Assembly (NCBI GenBank): GCA_947652115.1
Contig: OX393565.1
Location: forward strand, 6,518,530 to 6,582,529
Direction of reading: 5' to 3'
Source of the DNA: Blastomussa wellsi
Lineage: Eukaryota; Cnidaria; Anthozoa; Scleractinia; Plerogyridae
Length of the DNA: 64,000 nt
Of this stretch, positions 58,901-64,000 are shown in pieces (the first letter of the stretch is position 1; each line of letters begins with the position of its first letter). The translations under genes were made by a program, and so were the position numbers. The notes under the pieces were generated by a model that saw only the letters and a list, made by a program, of their open reading frames with translations, did not search any database and had not been told where the DNA came from.

Positions 58901-59359
58901 ATTTAACAATTCGATTTTAAGCTCGAGATATATATGGGGGGATAGTCGATGAGGCCAAATCAAATCGTGTGTCGGTACAAAAGTTCTAAATCTTCTTTCG
59001 AAACTTCGCTACAGTGCGAAGACGTCGCCATTTTGAAGACGACCTTCAAGCATGCATGGTGTGCAGTAGCTCAGCCAATCAGATTGCGGCATTTCCATTA
59101 GTACACTGGTAGATTTTTACTAATAACCGATAGAAAACCATCGCGTGTGCGTTGATCTTCAAATACTTCAAAGGCATGGCATTTTTTTATATTTTGCTTA
59201 AAAGTACACAAAATGGTATTTTTTTGATTTTCTACTAAAACAATTAGAATACTCACGCTCGCTTTCTATGAGTGATAATCAACTTGGCTTGTTGTTATTG
59301 CAGATCTACATCGGGGAACTAAAAGGGGATCACTTTTCATACCTGTGAATGAGGGCTAA
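30950..59359 (+). CDS. Gene 2: secreted protein with 4 ILEI (GG) domains and 3 TSP1 repeats
   Basis: Join of 30950-31019, 31296-31328, 31620-31775, 33015-33105, 33482-33708, 35361-35513, 37054-37144, 39340-39566, 40843-40995, 42575-42665, 44216-44442, 45089-45268, 47680-47832, 49402-49492, 50851-51077, 51723-51902, 56505-56681 and 59304-59359. The total is 2,583 nt, one frame, 860 residues and TAA. Domain order: signal peptide (1-19 or so), a linker with an RRPR furin-like site, ILEI-ILEI-ILEI-TSP1-ILEI-TSP1-TSP1, short tail. ILEI is known from FAM3 cytokine-like proteins; TSP1 repeats bind matrix and carry O-fucose. The protein is inferred to be an extracellular matrix or signalling protein; no specific function is shown. 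Every exon has canonical splice sites and compatible phase. Additional small exons between 51902 and 59304 cannot be excluded. Confidence 0.8.
31296..31328 (+). CDS. Gene 2 exon 2: linker with RRPR site
   Basis: A 33-nt phase 1-1 exon (CTTTAG acceptor, GTAAAC donor) encoding [11 protein letters not shown]. The RRPR segment fits the minimal R-x-x-R proprotein-convertase site. The equivalent exon of gene 1 (193-222) is basic but lacks this exact motif. Confidence 0.6.
31620..31775 (+). CDS. Gene 2 ILEI-1 exon A
   Basis: A 156-nt phase 1-1 exon: [24 protein letters not shown] and [13 protein letters not shown]. The acceptor is ACCTTGCAG and the donor GTAATT. The upstream intron tail resembles that of the second domain (CACATTTGTTACCTTGCAG versus CAGATTTGTTACCTTGCAG). 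Confidence 0.9.
32608..32813. mobile_element. Palindromic MITE, CAGCTAACTCAACCGG termini
   Basis: AGCTAACTCAACCGGGGCCAC on the left mirrors GTGGCCCGGTTGAGTTAGTTG on the right. The arms continue through TTTTTCAGCCAATCA versus TGATTGGTTGGAAAA. It lies in the intron between ILEI-1 exons A and B. Confidence 0.75.
33015..33105 (+). CDS. Gene 2 ILEI-1 exon B
   Basis: A 91-nt phase 1-2 exon encoding [20 protein letters not shown] and DYLYSIRG, with donor GTGAGT. Confidence 0.9.
33482..33708 (+). CDS. Gene 2 ILEI-1 exon C
   Basis: A 227-nt phase 2-1 exon: [49 protein letters not shown]. The frame would stop at TAA 33714-33716 if unspliced. The GTGCGT donor after CCAA is at the position used in every copy. 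Confidence 0.88.
33709..35360. other. Gene 2 intron after ILEI-1: nothing recognised
   Basis: This 1.65-kb intron is AT-rich. Open stretches around 34133-34487 exist on both strands, but none resembles a known domain or has coding-like composition. The segment near 34920-35050 is locally GC-rich without an identifiable feature. Confidence 0.5.
35361..35513 (+). CDS. Gene 2 ILEI-2 exon A
   Basis: A 153-nt phase 1-1 exon: [39 protein letters not shown]. The acceptor is ACCTTGCAG and the donor GTAGTC. Confidence 0.9.
35514..37053. other. Gene 2 intron inside ILEI-2: nothing recognised
   Basis: This 1.5-kb AT-rich intron contains scattered short open stretches (for example 36066-36287) and no repeat or domain I can name. 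Confidence 0.5.
37054..37144 (+). CDS. Gene 2 ILEI-2 exon B
   Basis: A 91-nt phase 1-2 exon: [28 protein letters not shown]. The donor GTAAGT and the 45 bases after it are duplicated at 37302 (see separate entry). Confidence 0.9.
37141..37350. repeat. Duplicated splice-donor segment
   Basis: CAGTAAGTAACATTTAAATA and the next 28 bases (to GCTTTCGTTCA) at 37143-37190 recur with one change at 37302-37349, 159 bp downstream. The second copy therefore carries a full decoy 5' splice site for exon 37054-37144. Confidence 0.8.
37353..37475. repeat. Inverted repeat, CCATCCGGGTATTTTCCTCG family
   Basis: ATCCATCCGGGTATTTTTCTCG is mirrored by CGAGGAAAATACCCGGATGGAT around a short centre carrying ATAGTGCCCGTCC. 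A related sequence (CATAGTGCCCGTCCTAGGAAAG, GGATGGATAGTGCCCGTC) is at 17915-17975, and a third relative with GCACTATAG words is near 39000-39130. Confidence 0.65.
37960..38169. mobile_element. 210-bp MITE with 6-bp target-site duplication
   Basis: The termini CCATAGGCGTACG and CGTACGCCTATGG are inverted. TTTAGT flanks both sides (37954-37959 and 38170-38175). It is non-coding and lies in the intron between ILEI-2 exons B and C. Confidence 0.85.
38664..38754 (-). mobile_element. Minimal Penelope-like insertion with 15-bp target-site duplication
   Basis: Only 91 bp long: in minus orientation it runs from CCGACGAAGGGCTAACGCTC and GAAACGTCAGC to ACCAAATTAT, the terminal non-coding piece of the element at 52855-54269. 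GAGGTTCCCCGCATT occurs on both sides (38649-38663 and 38755-38769), proving it arrived as a complete insertion event and not as a later fragment. Confidence 0.8.
39340..39566 (+). CDS. Gene 2 ILEI-2 exon C
   Basis: A 227-nt phase 2-1 exon: [46 protein letters not shown]. The donor is GTGCGT. It is the most divergent of the four exon-C copies in this gene ([10 protein letters not shown] replaces LGAKDP). Confidence 0.88.
39845..40085 (-). mobile_element. Two tandem tRNA-derived SINE copies
   Basis: On the minus strand two adjacent blocks carry GGTTCAGTTCCTTTCGGGGAC and GGTTCGAATCCTTTCGGGGAC, that is tRNA-like B boxes followed by the same tail, each followed by CTTTGTCCC or CTTGGTCCC. The second block is preceded by TAGTTCAGTTGTTCGGAGCGC, a degraded A box. 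Confidence 0.6.
40843..40995 (+). CDS. Gene 2 ILEI-3 exon A
   Basis: A 153-nt phase 1-1 exon: [38 protein letters not shown]. The acceptor is ACATTGTAG and the donor GTAGGT. The duplicate at 47680-47832 differs only in DPSK to DPKK. Confidence 0.9.
41786..41824 (-). ncRNA. Hammerhead-ribozyme-like motif, degenerate
   Basis: The minus strand reads CTTGATAATGACCG, loop AAGCA, CGGTCGAAAC, GGCGTC. The perfect 5-bp stem GACCG/CGGTC followed by GAAAC and a GTC triplet is the layout of stem II, core and cleavage site in Penelope-type hammerheads, but the CUGANGA core is altered (two mismatches). The same sequence is in the duplicate near 48623-48661. Activity is doubtful. Confidence 0.35.
42095..42370 (+). 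pseudogene. Penelope-like element GIY-YIG endonuclease fragment, copy a
   Basis: The + strand encodes [20 protein letters not shown], then [40 protein letters not shown] and a stop. This is the C-terminal GIY-YIG domain of Penelope-like retroelements ([19 protein letters not shown]). Only this domain remains. Copy b at 48975-49260 is more damaged. Confidence 0.75.
42575..42665 (+). CDS. Gene 2 ILEI-3 exon B
   Basis: A 91-nt phase 1-2 exon: [28 protein letters not shown]. The donor is GTGAGT. A GC-rich minisatellite begins 50 bp downstream. Confidence 0.9.
42715..43090. repeat. CCCCGTGTTTTCCACAGA minisatellite, copy a
   Basis: About a dozen imperfect units of about 20-25 bp of the type GGCACCCCGCTTTTTCCACAGACCCC. 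It is unusual in being GC-rich in an AT-rich intron. It is interrupted at 42774-42851 by a piece of the Penelope-like endonuclease sequence. All + frames are open for long stretches only because the unit lacks stops; it is not taken as coding. Confidence 0.9.
44216..44442 (+). CDS. Gene 2 ILEI-3 exon C
   Basis: A 227-nt phase 2-1 exon: [48 protein letters not shown]. The donor is GTACGT. The duplicate 50851-51077 differs by one silent change. Confidence 0.88.
45089..45268 (+). CDS. Gene 2 TSP1-1
   Basis: A 180-nt phase 1-1 exon, one complete thrombospondin type 1 repeat: [48 protein letters not shown]. Six cysteines in the usual spacing and a CSVSCG motif fitting the O-fucosylation consensus C-x-x-S/T-C-G. 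The tryptophans are in WSDFGGW form rather than WxxW. Confidence 0.95.
45471..46721 (-). pseudogene. BEL/Pao gag-like protein (DUF1759), truncated
   Basis: The ATG at 46721 (minus) opens [20 protein letters not shown], followed by a long charged coiled-coil stretch rich in E, K, R and Q (about residues 130-240). The DUF1759-type capsid domain follows: [78 protein letters not shown]. It is cut after about 418 residues (...[10 protein letters not shown]); the frame then continues by chance into intron DNA. No stop interrupts the gag part, so the insertion is fairly young. Confidence 0.85.
46848..47042 (-). repeat. BEL/Pao LTR
   Basis: 195 bp bounded by TGTTTTGTCG and AATATTTGACA on the + strand. 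It is adjacent to CCGGCTTTCGAAGGACCAAA, the complement of the primer-binding site. Only one LTR remains. Confidence 0.65.
47680..47832 (+). CDS. Gene 2 ILEI-4 exon A
   Basis: A 153-nt phase 1-1 exon, the duplicate of 40843-40995 with one changed codon (S to K after DP). Confidence 0.9.
48975..49260 (+). pseudogene. Penelope-like GIY-YIG fragment, copy b
   Basis: The same fragment as 42095-42370 with a stop early on (RA*LKD) and [16 protein letters not shown] replacing the conserved Cys. A frameshift after EHKK destroys the end. Confidence 0.75.
49402..49492 (+). CDS. Gene 2 ILEI-4 exon B
   Basis: A 91-nt phase 1-2 exon with two silent differences from 42575-42665. Confidence 0.9.
49545..49830. 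repeat. CCCCGTGTTTTCCACAGA minisatellite, copy b
   Basis: The same array as 42715-43090 but uninterrupted: TTTTTCACAAATACGGTAAC continues directly into CGACACCCTGTGTTTTCCCC, the probable ancestral state. Confidence 0.9.
50851..51077 (+). CDS. Gene 2 ILEI-4 exon C
   Basis: A 227-nt phase 2-1 exon, the duplicate of 44216-44442 with one silent change. The donor is GTACGT. Confidence 0.88.
51723..51902 (+). CDS. Gene 2 TSP1-2
   Basis: A 180-nt phase 1-1 exon: [28 protein letters not shown], otherwise as TSP1-1. It differs from TSP1-1 in at least four amino acids (D/A, G/E, F/V, K/N) and three silent sites. Confidence 0.95.
52443..52852. mobile_element. MITE with CTAAAGGTCGGGACACAC termini
   Basis: GGGCTAAAGGTCGGGACACACTATG is mirrored by CATAGTGTGTCCCGACCTTTAGCCC. 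The interior repeats TCGCTGCGACAA-like words on both arms. Outside it, 52367-52440 (TGTTGCGACATGAAAGCTCG...) is mirrored by 54279-54345, so the MITE sits in the centre of a larger palindrome that also ends in CCCGACCTTTAG at 54353-54368. Confidence 0.75.
52974..53004 (-). ncRNA. Hammerhead-like motif in Penelope-like 3' tail
   Basis: The minus strand reads CCGACGA, AGGGCTAACGCTC, GAAACGTCAG. This is the arrangement core-stem II-GAAA of the hammerheads known in Penelope-like elements, but with C for U at the second core position (CUGANGA becomes CCGACGA). The same motif is kept in the copies at 23758 and 38725. Confidence 0.4.
53102..54268 (-). CDS. Penelope-like polyprotein, C-terminal part (RT thumb side plus GIY-YIG)
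   Basis: An open frame of 388 residues. It enters at [18 protein letters not shown] (RT motif before the catalytic box), then the catalytic RRYIDDCIG, then [12 protein letters not shown] and a linker typical of Penelope-like elements. A zinc-knuckle-like region follows ([12 protein letters not shown]), and then the GIY-YIG nuclease ([27 protein letters not shown]), ending in ...[12 protein letters not shown]. The N-terminal RT fingers are missing by truncation. No stops or frameshifts are present, so the insertion is recent. It lies opposite to gene 2 in the intron between TSP1-2 and TSP1-3. Confidence 0.9.
   Translation of the reverse strand: MGTKMGPSYANLFVGYIEHQFFNQYNGPKPELYRRYIDDCIGATSSTREDLNQFITAVNSFHPALKYTWEISDTSLAFLDIKVSIEGNSLCTSVHYKPTDSHSYLLYSSSHPSHVKNAIPYSQFLRLRRLCSDDSDFSLKSEEMCNFFDKRGYPASVVQAGHHRAQQIDRQSALQTSQRENNDRIPFTLTFHPHNHAVKSIILKNFKLLQNDPDTGRIFSQPPLISFKRDKNIGNFLVRSAFQTSDQPGTFKCARARCKTCPFIHNVDKISGPKRSIKITDHFTCTSANAIYCITCTLCKKLYIGETGRRLGDRFREHLRDVEKDDKNASKPVARHFNLPNHSKQHMAVCGLSLHQGNTESRKTLEQKFIFQIGTLNPHGINERFSFN
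54380..56100. other. Gene 2 intron, nothing recognised
   Basis: AT-rich DNA upstream of TSP1-3. Short open frames (54531-54782, 55341-55586) show no domain or compositional sign of coding. Confidence 0.5.
56176..56280. repeat. Hairpin inverted repeat
   Basis: CAATGGTTTTAAGTCGAGGC is mirrored by GCCTCGACTTGAAACCATG about 55 bases later. It makes both strands appear open (about 90 codons each), which explains the paired open frames here. Confidence 0.7.
56505..56681 (+). CDS. Gene 2 TSP1-3
   Basis: A 177-nt phase 1-1 exon after a TTATAG acceptor, with donor [59 protein letters not shown] fits the W-x-x-W C-mannosylation motif. The CSVSCG O-fucose motif of the other two repeats is replaced by CKSKRGC, so it is a different TSP1 subtype and probably the oldest repeat of the gene. 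Confidence 0.9.
56888..57321. repeat. GGTTAGCCTAC minisatellite within CAGGAATGGCTCCGG inverted ends
   Basis: From about 56925 to 57105 seven to eight units of the form CACTCCGGTTAGCCTACTAAG (about 25 bp) follow each other, with CGGTTAGCCTA most constant. CAGGAATGGCTCCGG at 56888 is mirrored by CCGGAGCCATTCCTG at 57307, suggesting that the array and the tRNA-like segment below lie inside one non-autonomous element. Confidence 0.7.
57163..57236 (+). mobile_element. tRNA-Asp-like SINE head or tRNA pseudogene
   Basis: CCTCGGTAGTATAGTGGTTAG matches the 5' half of eukaryotic tRNA-Asp/Glu/Gly types, and GGGATCGATTCCACC fits a B box. The acceptor stem (GGCCTCG against CTCTGTGC) does not pair and the anticodon arm is poor, so it is not counted as a tRNA gene. 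Confidence 0.55.
57778..57892 (-). mobile_element. SINE 3' fragment and poly-C tract
   Basis: GGCCCATCAGGCCGGAG and TTATCCCGGT at 57798-57823 are the complement of the 3' part of the SINE at 62970-63256 (ACCGGGATAAGCTCCGGCCTG). A C-rich run of about 30 bases follows at 57860-57890. Confidence 0.6.
57900..59280. other. Last intron of gene 2, nothing recognised
   Basis: AT-rich intron sequence before the terminal exon. Short motifs resembling repeats (CCAGGGGGAGCATTCCCCTG near 58020) occur, but no gene, SINE or element could be delimited. Confidence 0.45.
59304..59359 (+). CDS. Gene 2 terminal coding exon
   Basis: After a TTGTTATTGCAG acceptor the phase-1 frame reads [18 protein letters not shown] and ends at TAA (59357-59359). 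The acceptor, start (GCAGATC) and following 3' UTR are homologous to the end of gene 1 at 12371-12600. Confidence 0.65.
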
Positions 59360-59508
59360 TCACAGCTATGGAACACATATATAGCAAGGGATTACTTGAT
59401 GGGAAAATGCTCGAACTTACAGCATCACCATATCATCTAATGAATGTTGAAGTTTCGGAAATAAGTTTATTACGCTTAATTATAACGCCCGCGTGTTGGT
59501 GTGAGAGA

Positions 59509-59514
59509 AATAAA
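59509..59514 (+). terminator. Poly(A) signal of gene 2
   Basis: AATAAA in the block GTGTGAGAGAAATAAAGCAA, which is conserved with gene 1 (12575-12580). Confidence 0.6.
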
Positions 59515-59888
59515 GCAAGCCTAAAATGATAAAAAATTTTGTTGTGGTTTATTATCACTTACAGTATGTAGCCTGCGTAGAGGGTGGGTTTTCGGACCGT
59601 GTGCTTTTCTGCTGCGAAGTGTGTTTGTTTTGGCGGCGTTGCCGTCCATTCGAGCAGCGAAGCCGGGAGGGTATTGGTGAGAGGTCGAGTTGATATCCCA
59701 CCGGGAAATTCGTCCCTCGCCCTCGCGGGCGAAGAGCCCGCGAAAGCTTATTAAATCGCGCCCGCCAATCAAGCCGGATTTCTTGAACGTCACAGTACTC
59801 GAGCCAAAACTTTGTCGAAGCACTCGACGAGTTTCCGTGTGAAAACTCGCCAATATACCGAGAGCAACCGCGGGAGGAAACACGTCAT

Positions 59889-59901
59889 GTTGCTTAGCAA
59901 C
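59889..59901. promoter_or_regulatory. Possible RFX X-box
   Basis: GTTGCTTAGCAAC is a perfect dyad that fits the X-box form bound by RFX factors, in a locally GC-rich stretch (59575-59920) just past the end of gene 2. No gene start could be tied to it, so this may be chance. Confidence 0.25.
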
Positions 59902-60011
59902 TTCAGGGACGAACACTGTGGGCTCAGTCCCATCTCAGAGGCAACGTTTCGTCATAAACTAGAGCTTATTCCTCCGACCTCTGCCACAATTTTGGAACTC
60001 TTCCATTCTGT

Positions 60012-60283
60012 TCCCCAGAGCCACTTGTCACTCTTAGCCAGCTGGGCCTGTGCACGAGGAACAAGTGGCTCTGAGAAACATGATTTGATTGGCTGAACTC
60101 TAACAAAGGGTGTCCAATCACATCTACCGTTTAAAACGTGCTGATGAGAAAGGGATAATCTTAAAACGGCTAATGTGATTGGACTCCCTTTGTTTGATCT
60201 CAGCCAATCAAATCGTGTGTCCCCAGAGCCACTTTTTCCTCGTGCACAGGTCCAGCCGGCTAAGAGGGACAAGTGGCTTGGTA
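60012..60283. mobile_element. Palindromic MITE, CCCCAGAGCCACTTGTC termini
   Basis: CCAGAGCCACTTGTCACTC and AGCTGGGCCTGTGCACGAGG on the left are mirrored by CCTCGTGCACAGGTCCAGCC and GAGGGACAAGTGGCT on the right. Each arm also contains its own small inverted repeat (AACAAGTGGCTCTGAG). The family is also seen at 16275-16445. Confidence 0.85.
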
Positions 60284-60361
60284 CAGGTATGGGTACGAGT
60301 TTCCTTTCCTTTACCAAAGTTTGTCTTGCTTTGGCACTCGTTGAGCTCCTACCGTTTAACA

Positions 60362-60580
60362 GGCCCTTTGCAGGATCATGTCACATCGTAAAAAATCCGC
60401 CATGTTGGACGGCAAGCTTAATATTATTCCCACTCTGGGACGTCCGAAAAAAACTGAGAAGTCAAGCTTGATTGGATAAAGTCGCTTTGTTCTGGATATC
60501 CCACTGCTTAACTTGCAATGTTTTGAGTCCCAACATGGCTGATTTTTTACCGTGTGACCAGATCCCGCAAAGGGCCTATT
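60362..60580. mobile_element. MITE with AGGCCCTTTGCAGGATCATG termini
   Basis: AGGCCCTTTGCAGGATCATGTCACA with TAAAAAATC on the left mirrors GATTTTTTACCGTGTGACC with GATCCCGCAAAGGGCCT on the right. It is in the same family as 21724-21872 by its ends. Confidence 0.85.
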
Positions 60581-60616
60581 ATCTCACTGTCCCGCAATGA
60601 AATGTTCAAAGAAATA

Positions 60617-61247
60617 CAAAGGTGCCTACCCACGAGGGGACAATGTCACAGCGACATATAGCAGCGACATATATCAGCGACAAAATGGTGTATTGTCCAC
60701 ACGTAGGGGACATCGCCTCCCTGCAGGTAAAGTAAGAGTAAGCAAGAACTTTATTAAAGTGTCAGAGCCCCGTAGCCTGGGATAATACTCATACTAATTA
60801 GGGACACTGCTAAAAGCTAAAAATCTAATACTAACAGTAAAACAAGAAAAAATAACTAAGCGTGAAAAACACTAGTTAAGATCTGCAACTATACGTTAAG
60901 TACATTATGTGTGCAGCCCTTGTGCCAGTGTGCCGGTGTCCATTATTATAAGTTAGCTATATCACATTTGCGAATACGATTTAATTTGTAAAAGCCTTGA
61001 GTGACTTGACAGATCTGTCAGACGTAGATAGTTTGCACCTGGGGCATATCGCAGGGACAAAATTGCCGCAAAATTCGTGTTCCACGGGATTAAAACTATC
61101 AGGACACACGAGGGGACGTGTCGCTGTGAAATGTCCAAGCTACACGACCTTTCAACATGTTGGCTCTACGTGGGACTGGATAACACATGATTCTGTCGCT
61201 GCTACAGTTCGCTGCAACACGCGCCTCGTGTGTAGGCTCCTTAATAC
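60617..61247. mobile_element. Probable MITE with GTGCCTACCCACGAGGGG-type termini
   Basis: GGTGCCTACCCACGAGGGGACA near 60619 corresponds in inverted form to CGCGCCTCGTGTGTAGGCTCC near 61240. Internal CAGCGACATATA words resemble the CGACAA-rich MITE at 52443-52852. The arms are imperfect and the centre is unrelated DNA. Confidence 0.5.
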
Positions 61248-61259
61248 CTAGATAAACAA

Positions 61260-62955
61260 GCAAACGAACTAAACACGCAAAACGACAAAGTGAATGGATG
61301 AGTTCCGTTAGAACGGATCAATAAAATACGCCTCACCTTTATAAATGGTTTCATGTGTCTATTTTCTCAGTAAAAACATCATACGCGACGGTGGGTTGTT
61401 TAAATTCCGCGCCAAAAACCCAATTTGTCCGACGTTACGATCGCTGGCGACCGCCATTATTTTGAAAAGTGTTAACCGCTGGCTATTTCTTCGGAAAGCG
61501 TACCTCGTAGTCTAGATGGGTTAAACCCGTCACTTCAATTTAGGTTCAACCCAGCTCAAATGATCATCTCTGCCAGCTGACATGACAATGGCCTTTCTTA
61601 TATGGGATTTCGACCAATCGTGGTTTGGATGAGAAAATGTTCACAATGCAGCGGGGATGTGTTGATTTGTGACTTTGTAAAGTACATATATATTGTTCAT
61701 GGCTAATGTCAAGATATTCCAGATGTATAACTTAGCTGCAGTTTCACTGAGTTTATGCAAATGAGCCATTTGTGGGCTGCAGACTCAGCCTAATTCAAAC
61801 CCCAAAATAATCCCTAGCCGTGATTCATTTTAAAACTAGCCTTATCTAGAAAAAGGAAACAAACTTAATTCACTAAAGCGTGAAAACTACACGTAGCTGG
61901 CGGTTTCAGTCACTTACTTCGCTCTCCCTCAGACCCCTCCATCTTGGCATCGCAGCTCAGTTTCTGGTTTCCGTATTGCATGCACTACCATTTAAAATAA
62001 ACTGCCAGCTATGCACCATTTTTAAATTTCCTAAAACGAATTAATGGAATGAGTTATGGTCTTAAACAAGAATCACAAGTTGGCAAATTATTGAACCAGG
62101 TCATTCAGTCAGTCGCAGCAATAACCACTACTTTCATTAGATGGTATGTTACAATCTCAGGTGCTAGCTTTGTGTTATTAGCCATATAGGCAAGATAAGA
62201 CAGTCATGATTCATGCCAATCATTAAAAAAAAAAACAGAGTTAGTGTCATGGTGTTAATAAACCTAAGGTTTCTATTGGTCTAGTGTTATGGTTATGTAA
62301 AAGCTGCGTAATCGTCCCAGAGCGAAAGTTTAAAAGGCTCATGTAGCCTGCGTTATATTGTGTATTAAATTAATTTTATGAGTTTAGTTTTAGTAACATT
62401 AAAGTTACTTTTGGTCGGCCGTTTTGTTCGCGTTGTTGAGAAATTGATTTGCGTCCGGATACAACAGTTGATCCAATTTCAGCAAAAGGAGTTCAAAAGG
62501 TTTATTTAAACCAGGAATTCGTTATTATTCTATTTGTCTGACTCTTACATGTAATCCTTCATGATCATCTCATCTGGGACTGATCCACAAGGAAAGCATA
62601 GGTACTTGGATTGATAACCAGCCGAAGATTACCCTTTTGATTTTTTTTTCTCCATTTTCTCTCGTTACAAAATAATTTAGTGAAATTTCTTGCCATCAGG
62701 TTTTCATATCAATTTCTGTTCATAAATTCTGTTGACTTGTCCCAAGCAGTGCAAGAACACTAAGAATGCTCAATCTATACAATCGCTAGTTATTTTATTA
62801 ATTGATGATTAATTGAAGTCCAAATGCTGTAATGATTTGATTATGTGCTTTCCCATCAGCAGCCAAAATTAAACTACTTCCTTTTTATCAGGGTCCTGAA
62901 GGGGTAAAATGACAAGTGGGATTTGCCTATTTTCGGACTGGGAAAATGAGATCCA
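61260..62955. other. Intergenic DNA, nothing recognised
   Basis: AT-rich sequence without open frames of note, tandem repeats or termini that I could pair. Confidence 0.5.
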
Positions 62956-62969
62956 TTGCACTAGGACTA

Positions 62970-63256
62970 TCGAGGGGCACAGTTGCCTAATGGTTAGTGC
63001 GCTGGACTCCGGATCGGACGGTCCGGGTTCTAGCCTCTAGTCGGGGCACTGCGTTGTGTTCTTGGGCAAGACACTTTACTCTCTCAGTGCCTCTCTTCAT
63101 TCAGGTTTATAAGTGGGCACCGGCGAATTTACTGCTGTGGGGTAACCCTGCGATAGACTAGCATCCCGTCCAGGGGGGAGTAGAAATACTCTCTGTCCGT
63201 TCATGCTACAGAGACCGGGATAAGCTCCGGCCTGATGGGCCAATAGGCCTCTTACC
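62970..63256 (+). mobile_element. Full-length tRNA-derived SINE with 11-bp target-site duplication
   Basis: GCACTAGGACT flanks the element (62959-62969 and 63257-63267). The head is tRNA-like (GTTGCCTAATGGTTAGTGCG as A box, GGTCCGGGTTCTAGCC as B box). A central domain follows (TTGTGTTCTTGGGCAAGACA, CACTTTAC) of the kind conserved between SINE families of many metazoans, and then a tail with ACCGGGATAAGCTCCGGCCT. It would be transcribed by RNA polymerase III from the internal promoter if intact. Confidence 0.85.
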
Positions 63257-63706
63257 GCACTAGGACTGGGACTTTACCGCTGGGAATGGGATAAAAACGT
63301 TCGAAAATGGGAATGGGATTTCTATTCTTTGTCAGTCTCTGACTCTATACATTGACACAAATGCTAAAATAAGCCCATTTTTGCGAGCATGTAAATAAAG
63401 ATGTGATCGAAGAATCAGCATTTTTTGCTCTGGTCAGCAAGTTCTCACTACCAGGCTCCACGCCGTAGTCATGTTCTGTCAGTTTTCCTGATCATCGGAT
63501 TTTGAATTAGAAATGACATGCGCCTGTCTCGCCCAAACGTGAAAAGATGACATCCAACTTTCTGCGCACAATGATTATAATGATTAAGTATTTTTCCACC
63601 AAAACAGTAATTCATACCAACATTTCCAAGATTACAGTTGACCTTCTGCTACTGGCCAGTTAGTTCGTGTGGAAATCCCCAAATCCGTTGGAGAAAGAAT
63701 TTCCAG

Positions 63707-64000
63707 GAATATGATGGAGCTGATATGAGGTTTTTGGCGAAACGATTCGGCAAATGTGCAAGGCAGCGCAGTATCCGACAAGACACCACAATGGGTACAG
63801 CTGGGACACAGGCAGAGCTTATCCCATTGGATTTGCTGTCTCTACTGCCTCGTACACAGTGTCCAGTGCCAGTTGAAAGTGTCGAAAGTGAGACAGAAGA
63901 ACAGTTTGTAGAGACTGTGGAGGATCATGCCTGCCCTTATCTGTCTGATCAACACGACGACTACAGCGGCACTGACAATGTTTACAGTGAGTCAGATAAC
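63707..64000 (+). CDS. Unidentified open frame running off the right edge
   Basis: From a possible acceptor (TTTCCAG at 63700-63706) or from ATG 63725 the frame stays open to the last base: MRFLAKRFGKCARQRSIRQD, then an acidic stretch VESVESETEEQFVETVEDHA and SDQHDDYSGTDNVYSESDN. Codon composition looks coding. No domain is recognised, and it could belong to a host gene or to a transposon protein continuing to the right. Confidence 0.4.

Noticed and set aside
59521..59916. A 131-residue minus-strand frame past the end of gene 2
   Set aside because: It lies in a GC-rich stretch where long open frames are expected by chance, and no family resemblance was seen.

Overview
The window looks like nuclear DNA of an anthozoan cnidarian, most likely a stony coral or close relative. 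It is AT-rich, its genes are made of small exons split by long introns with GT/AG borders, and it is crowded with elements usual in such genomes: Ty3/Gypsy, BEL/Pao and Penelope-like retroelements, tRNA-derived SINEs and many palindromic MITE-like elements. The assignment is inferred from this mix, not from a species-specific marker.

The host content is a pair of tandem paralogous genes on the + strand built from FAM3/ILEI (GG) domains. Gene 1 (exons at 193-222, 494-649, 1380-1470, 7865-8082 and 12375-12397; its signal-peptide exon lies left of the window) has one ILEI domain. Gene 2 (30950-59359) begins with a signal-peptide exon behind a TATA box. It then has a 33-nt exon, two ILEI domains, a third ILEI plus a TSP1 repeat, a fourth ILEI plus a second TSP1, a third TSP1 and a short terminal exon. 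Joining its 16 exons gives 2,583 nt in one open frame (860 residues and a stop), so the model is self-consistent. Every ILEI domain is split over three exons (phases 1-1, 1-2, 2-1) and every TSP1 is a single 1-1 exon, so whole domains can be added without breaking the frame. The two genes share their second exon, terminal exon and 3' UTR.

The fourth ILEI and second TSP1 come from a recent tandem duplication (40255-45470 copied to 47092-52112). Its junction holds a truncated BEL/Pao element (LTR, primer-binding site and gag piece). A 4.5-kb satellite of 34-bp monomers (about 25628-30165) with a 33-monomer higher-order repeat of exactly 1,122 bp, followed by a decayed zone with a 136-bp four-monomer repeat, stops roughly 130 bp before the TATA box of gene 2.

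Layout: 1-12.6 kb gene 1, with a complete but decayed Gypsy element (1853-7328) nested in a palindromic element in its third intron; 12.6-25.3 kb mostly repeats, a BEL/Pao pol fragment, two unidentified candidate exons and an inverted pair of unidentified protein-like segments; 25.3-30.8 kb a Crypton-like fragment cut off by the satellite; 30.9-59.5 kb gene 2 with MITEs, SINEs, minisatellites and Penelope-like pieces in its introns; 59.5-64 kb MITEs, a full-length SINE with target-site duplications, and an unidentified open frame running off the right edge.

All positions were read by eye. Exon borders rest on splice consensus, phase and comparison among the paralogous copies; no transcript evidence was available.
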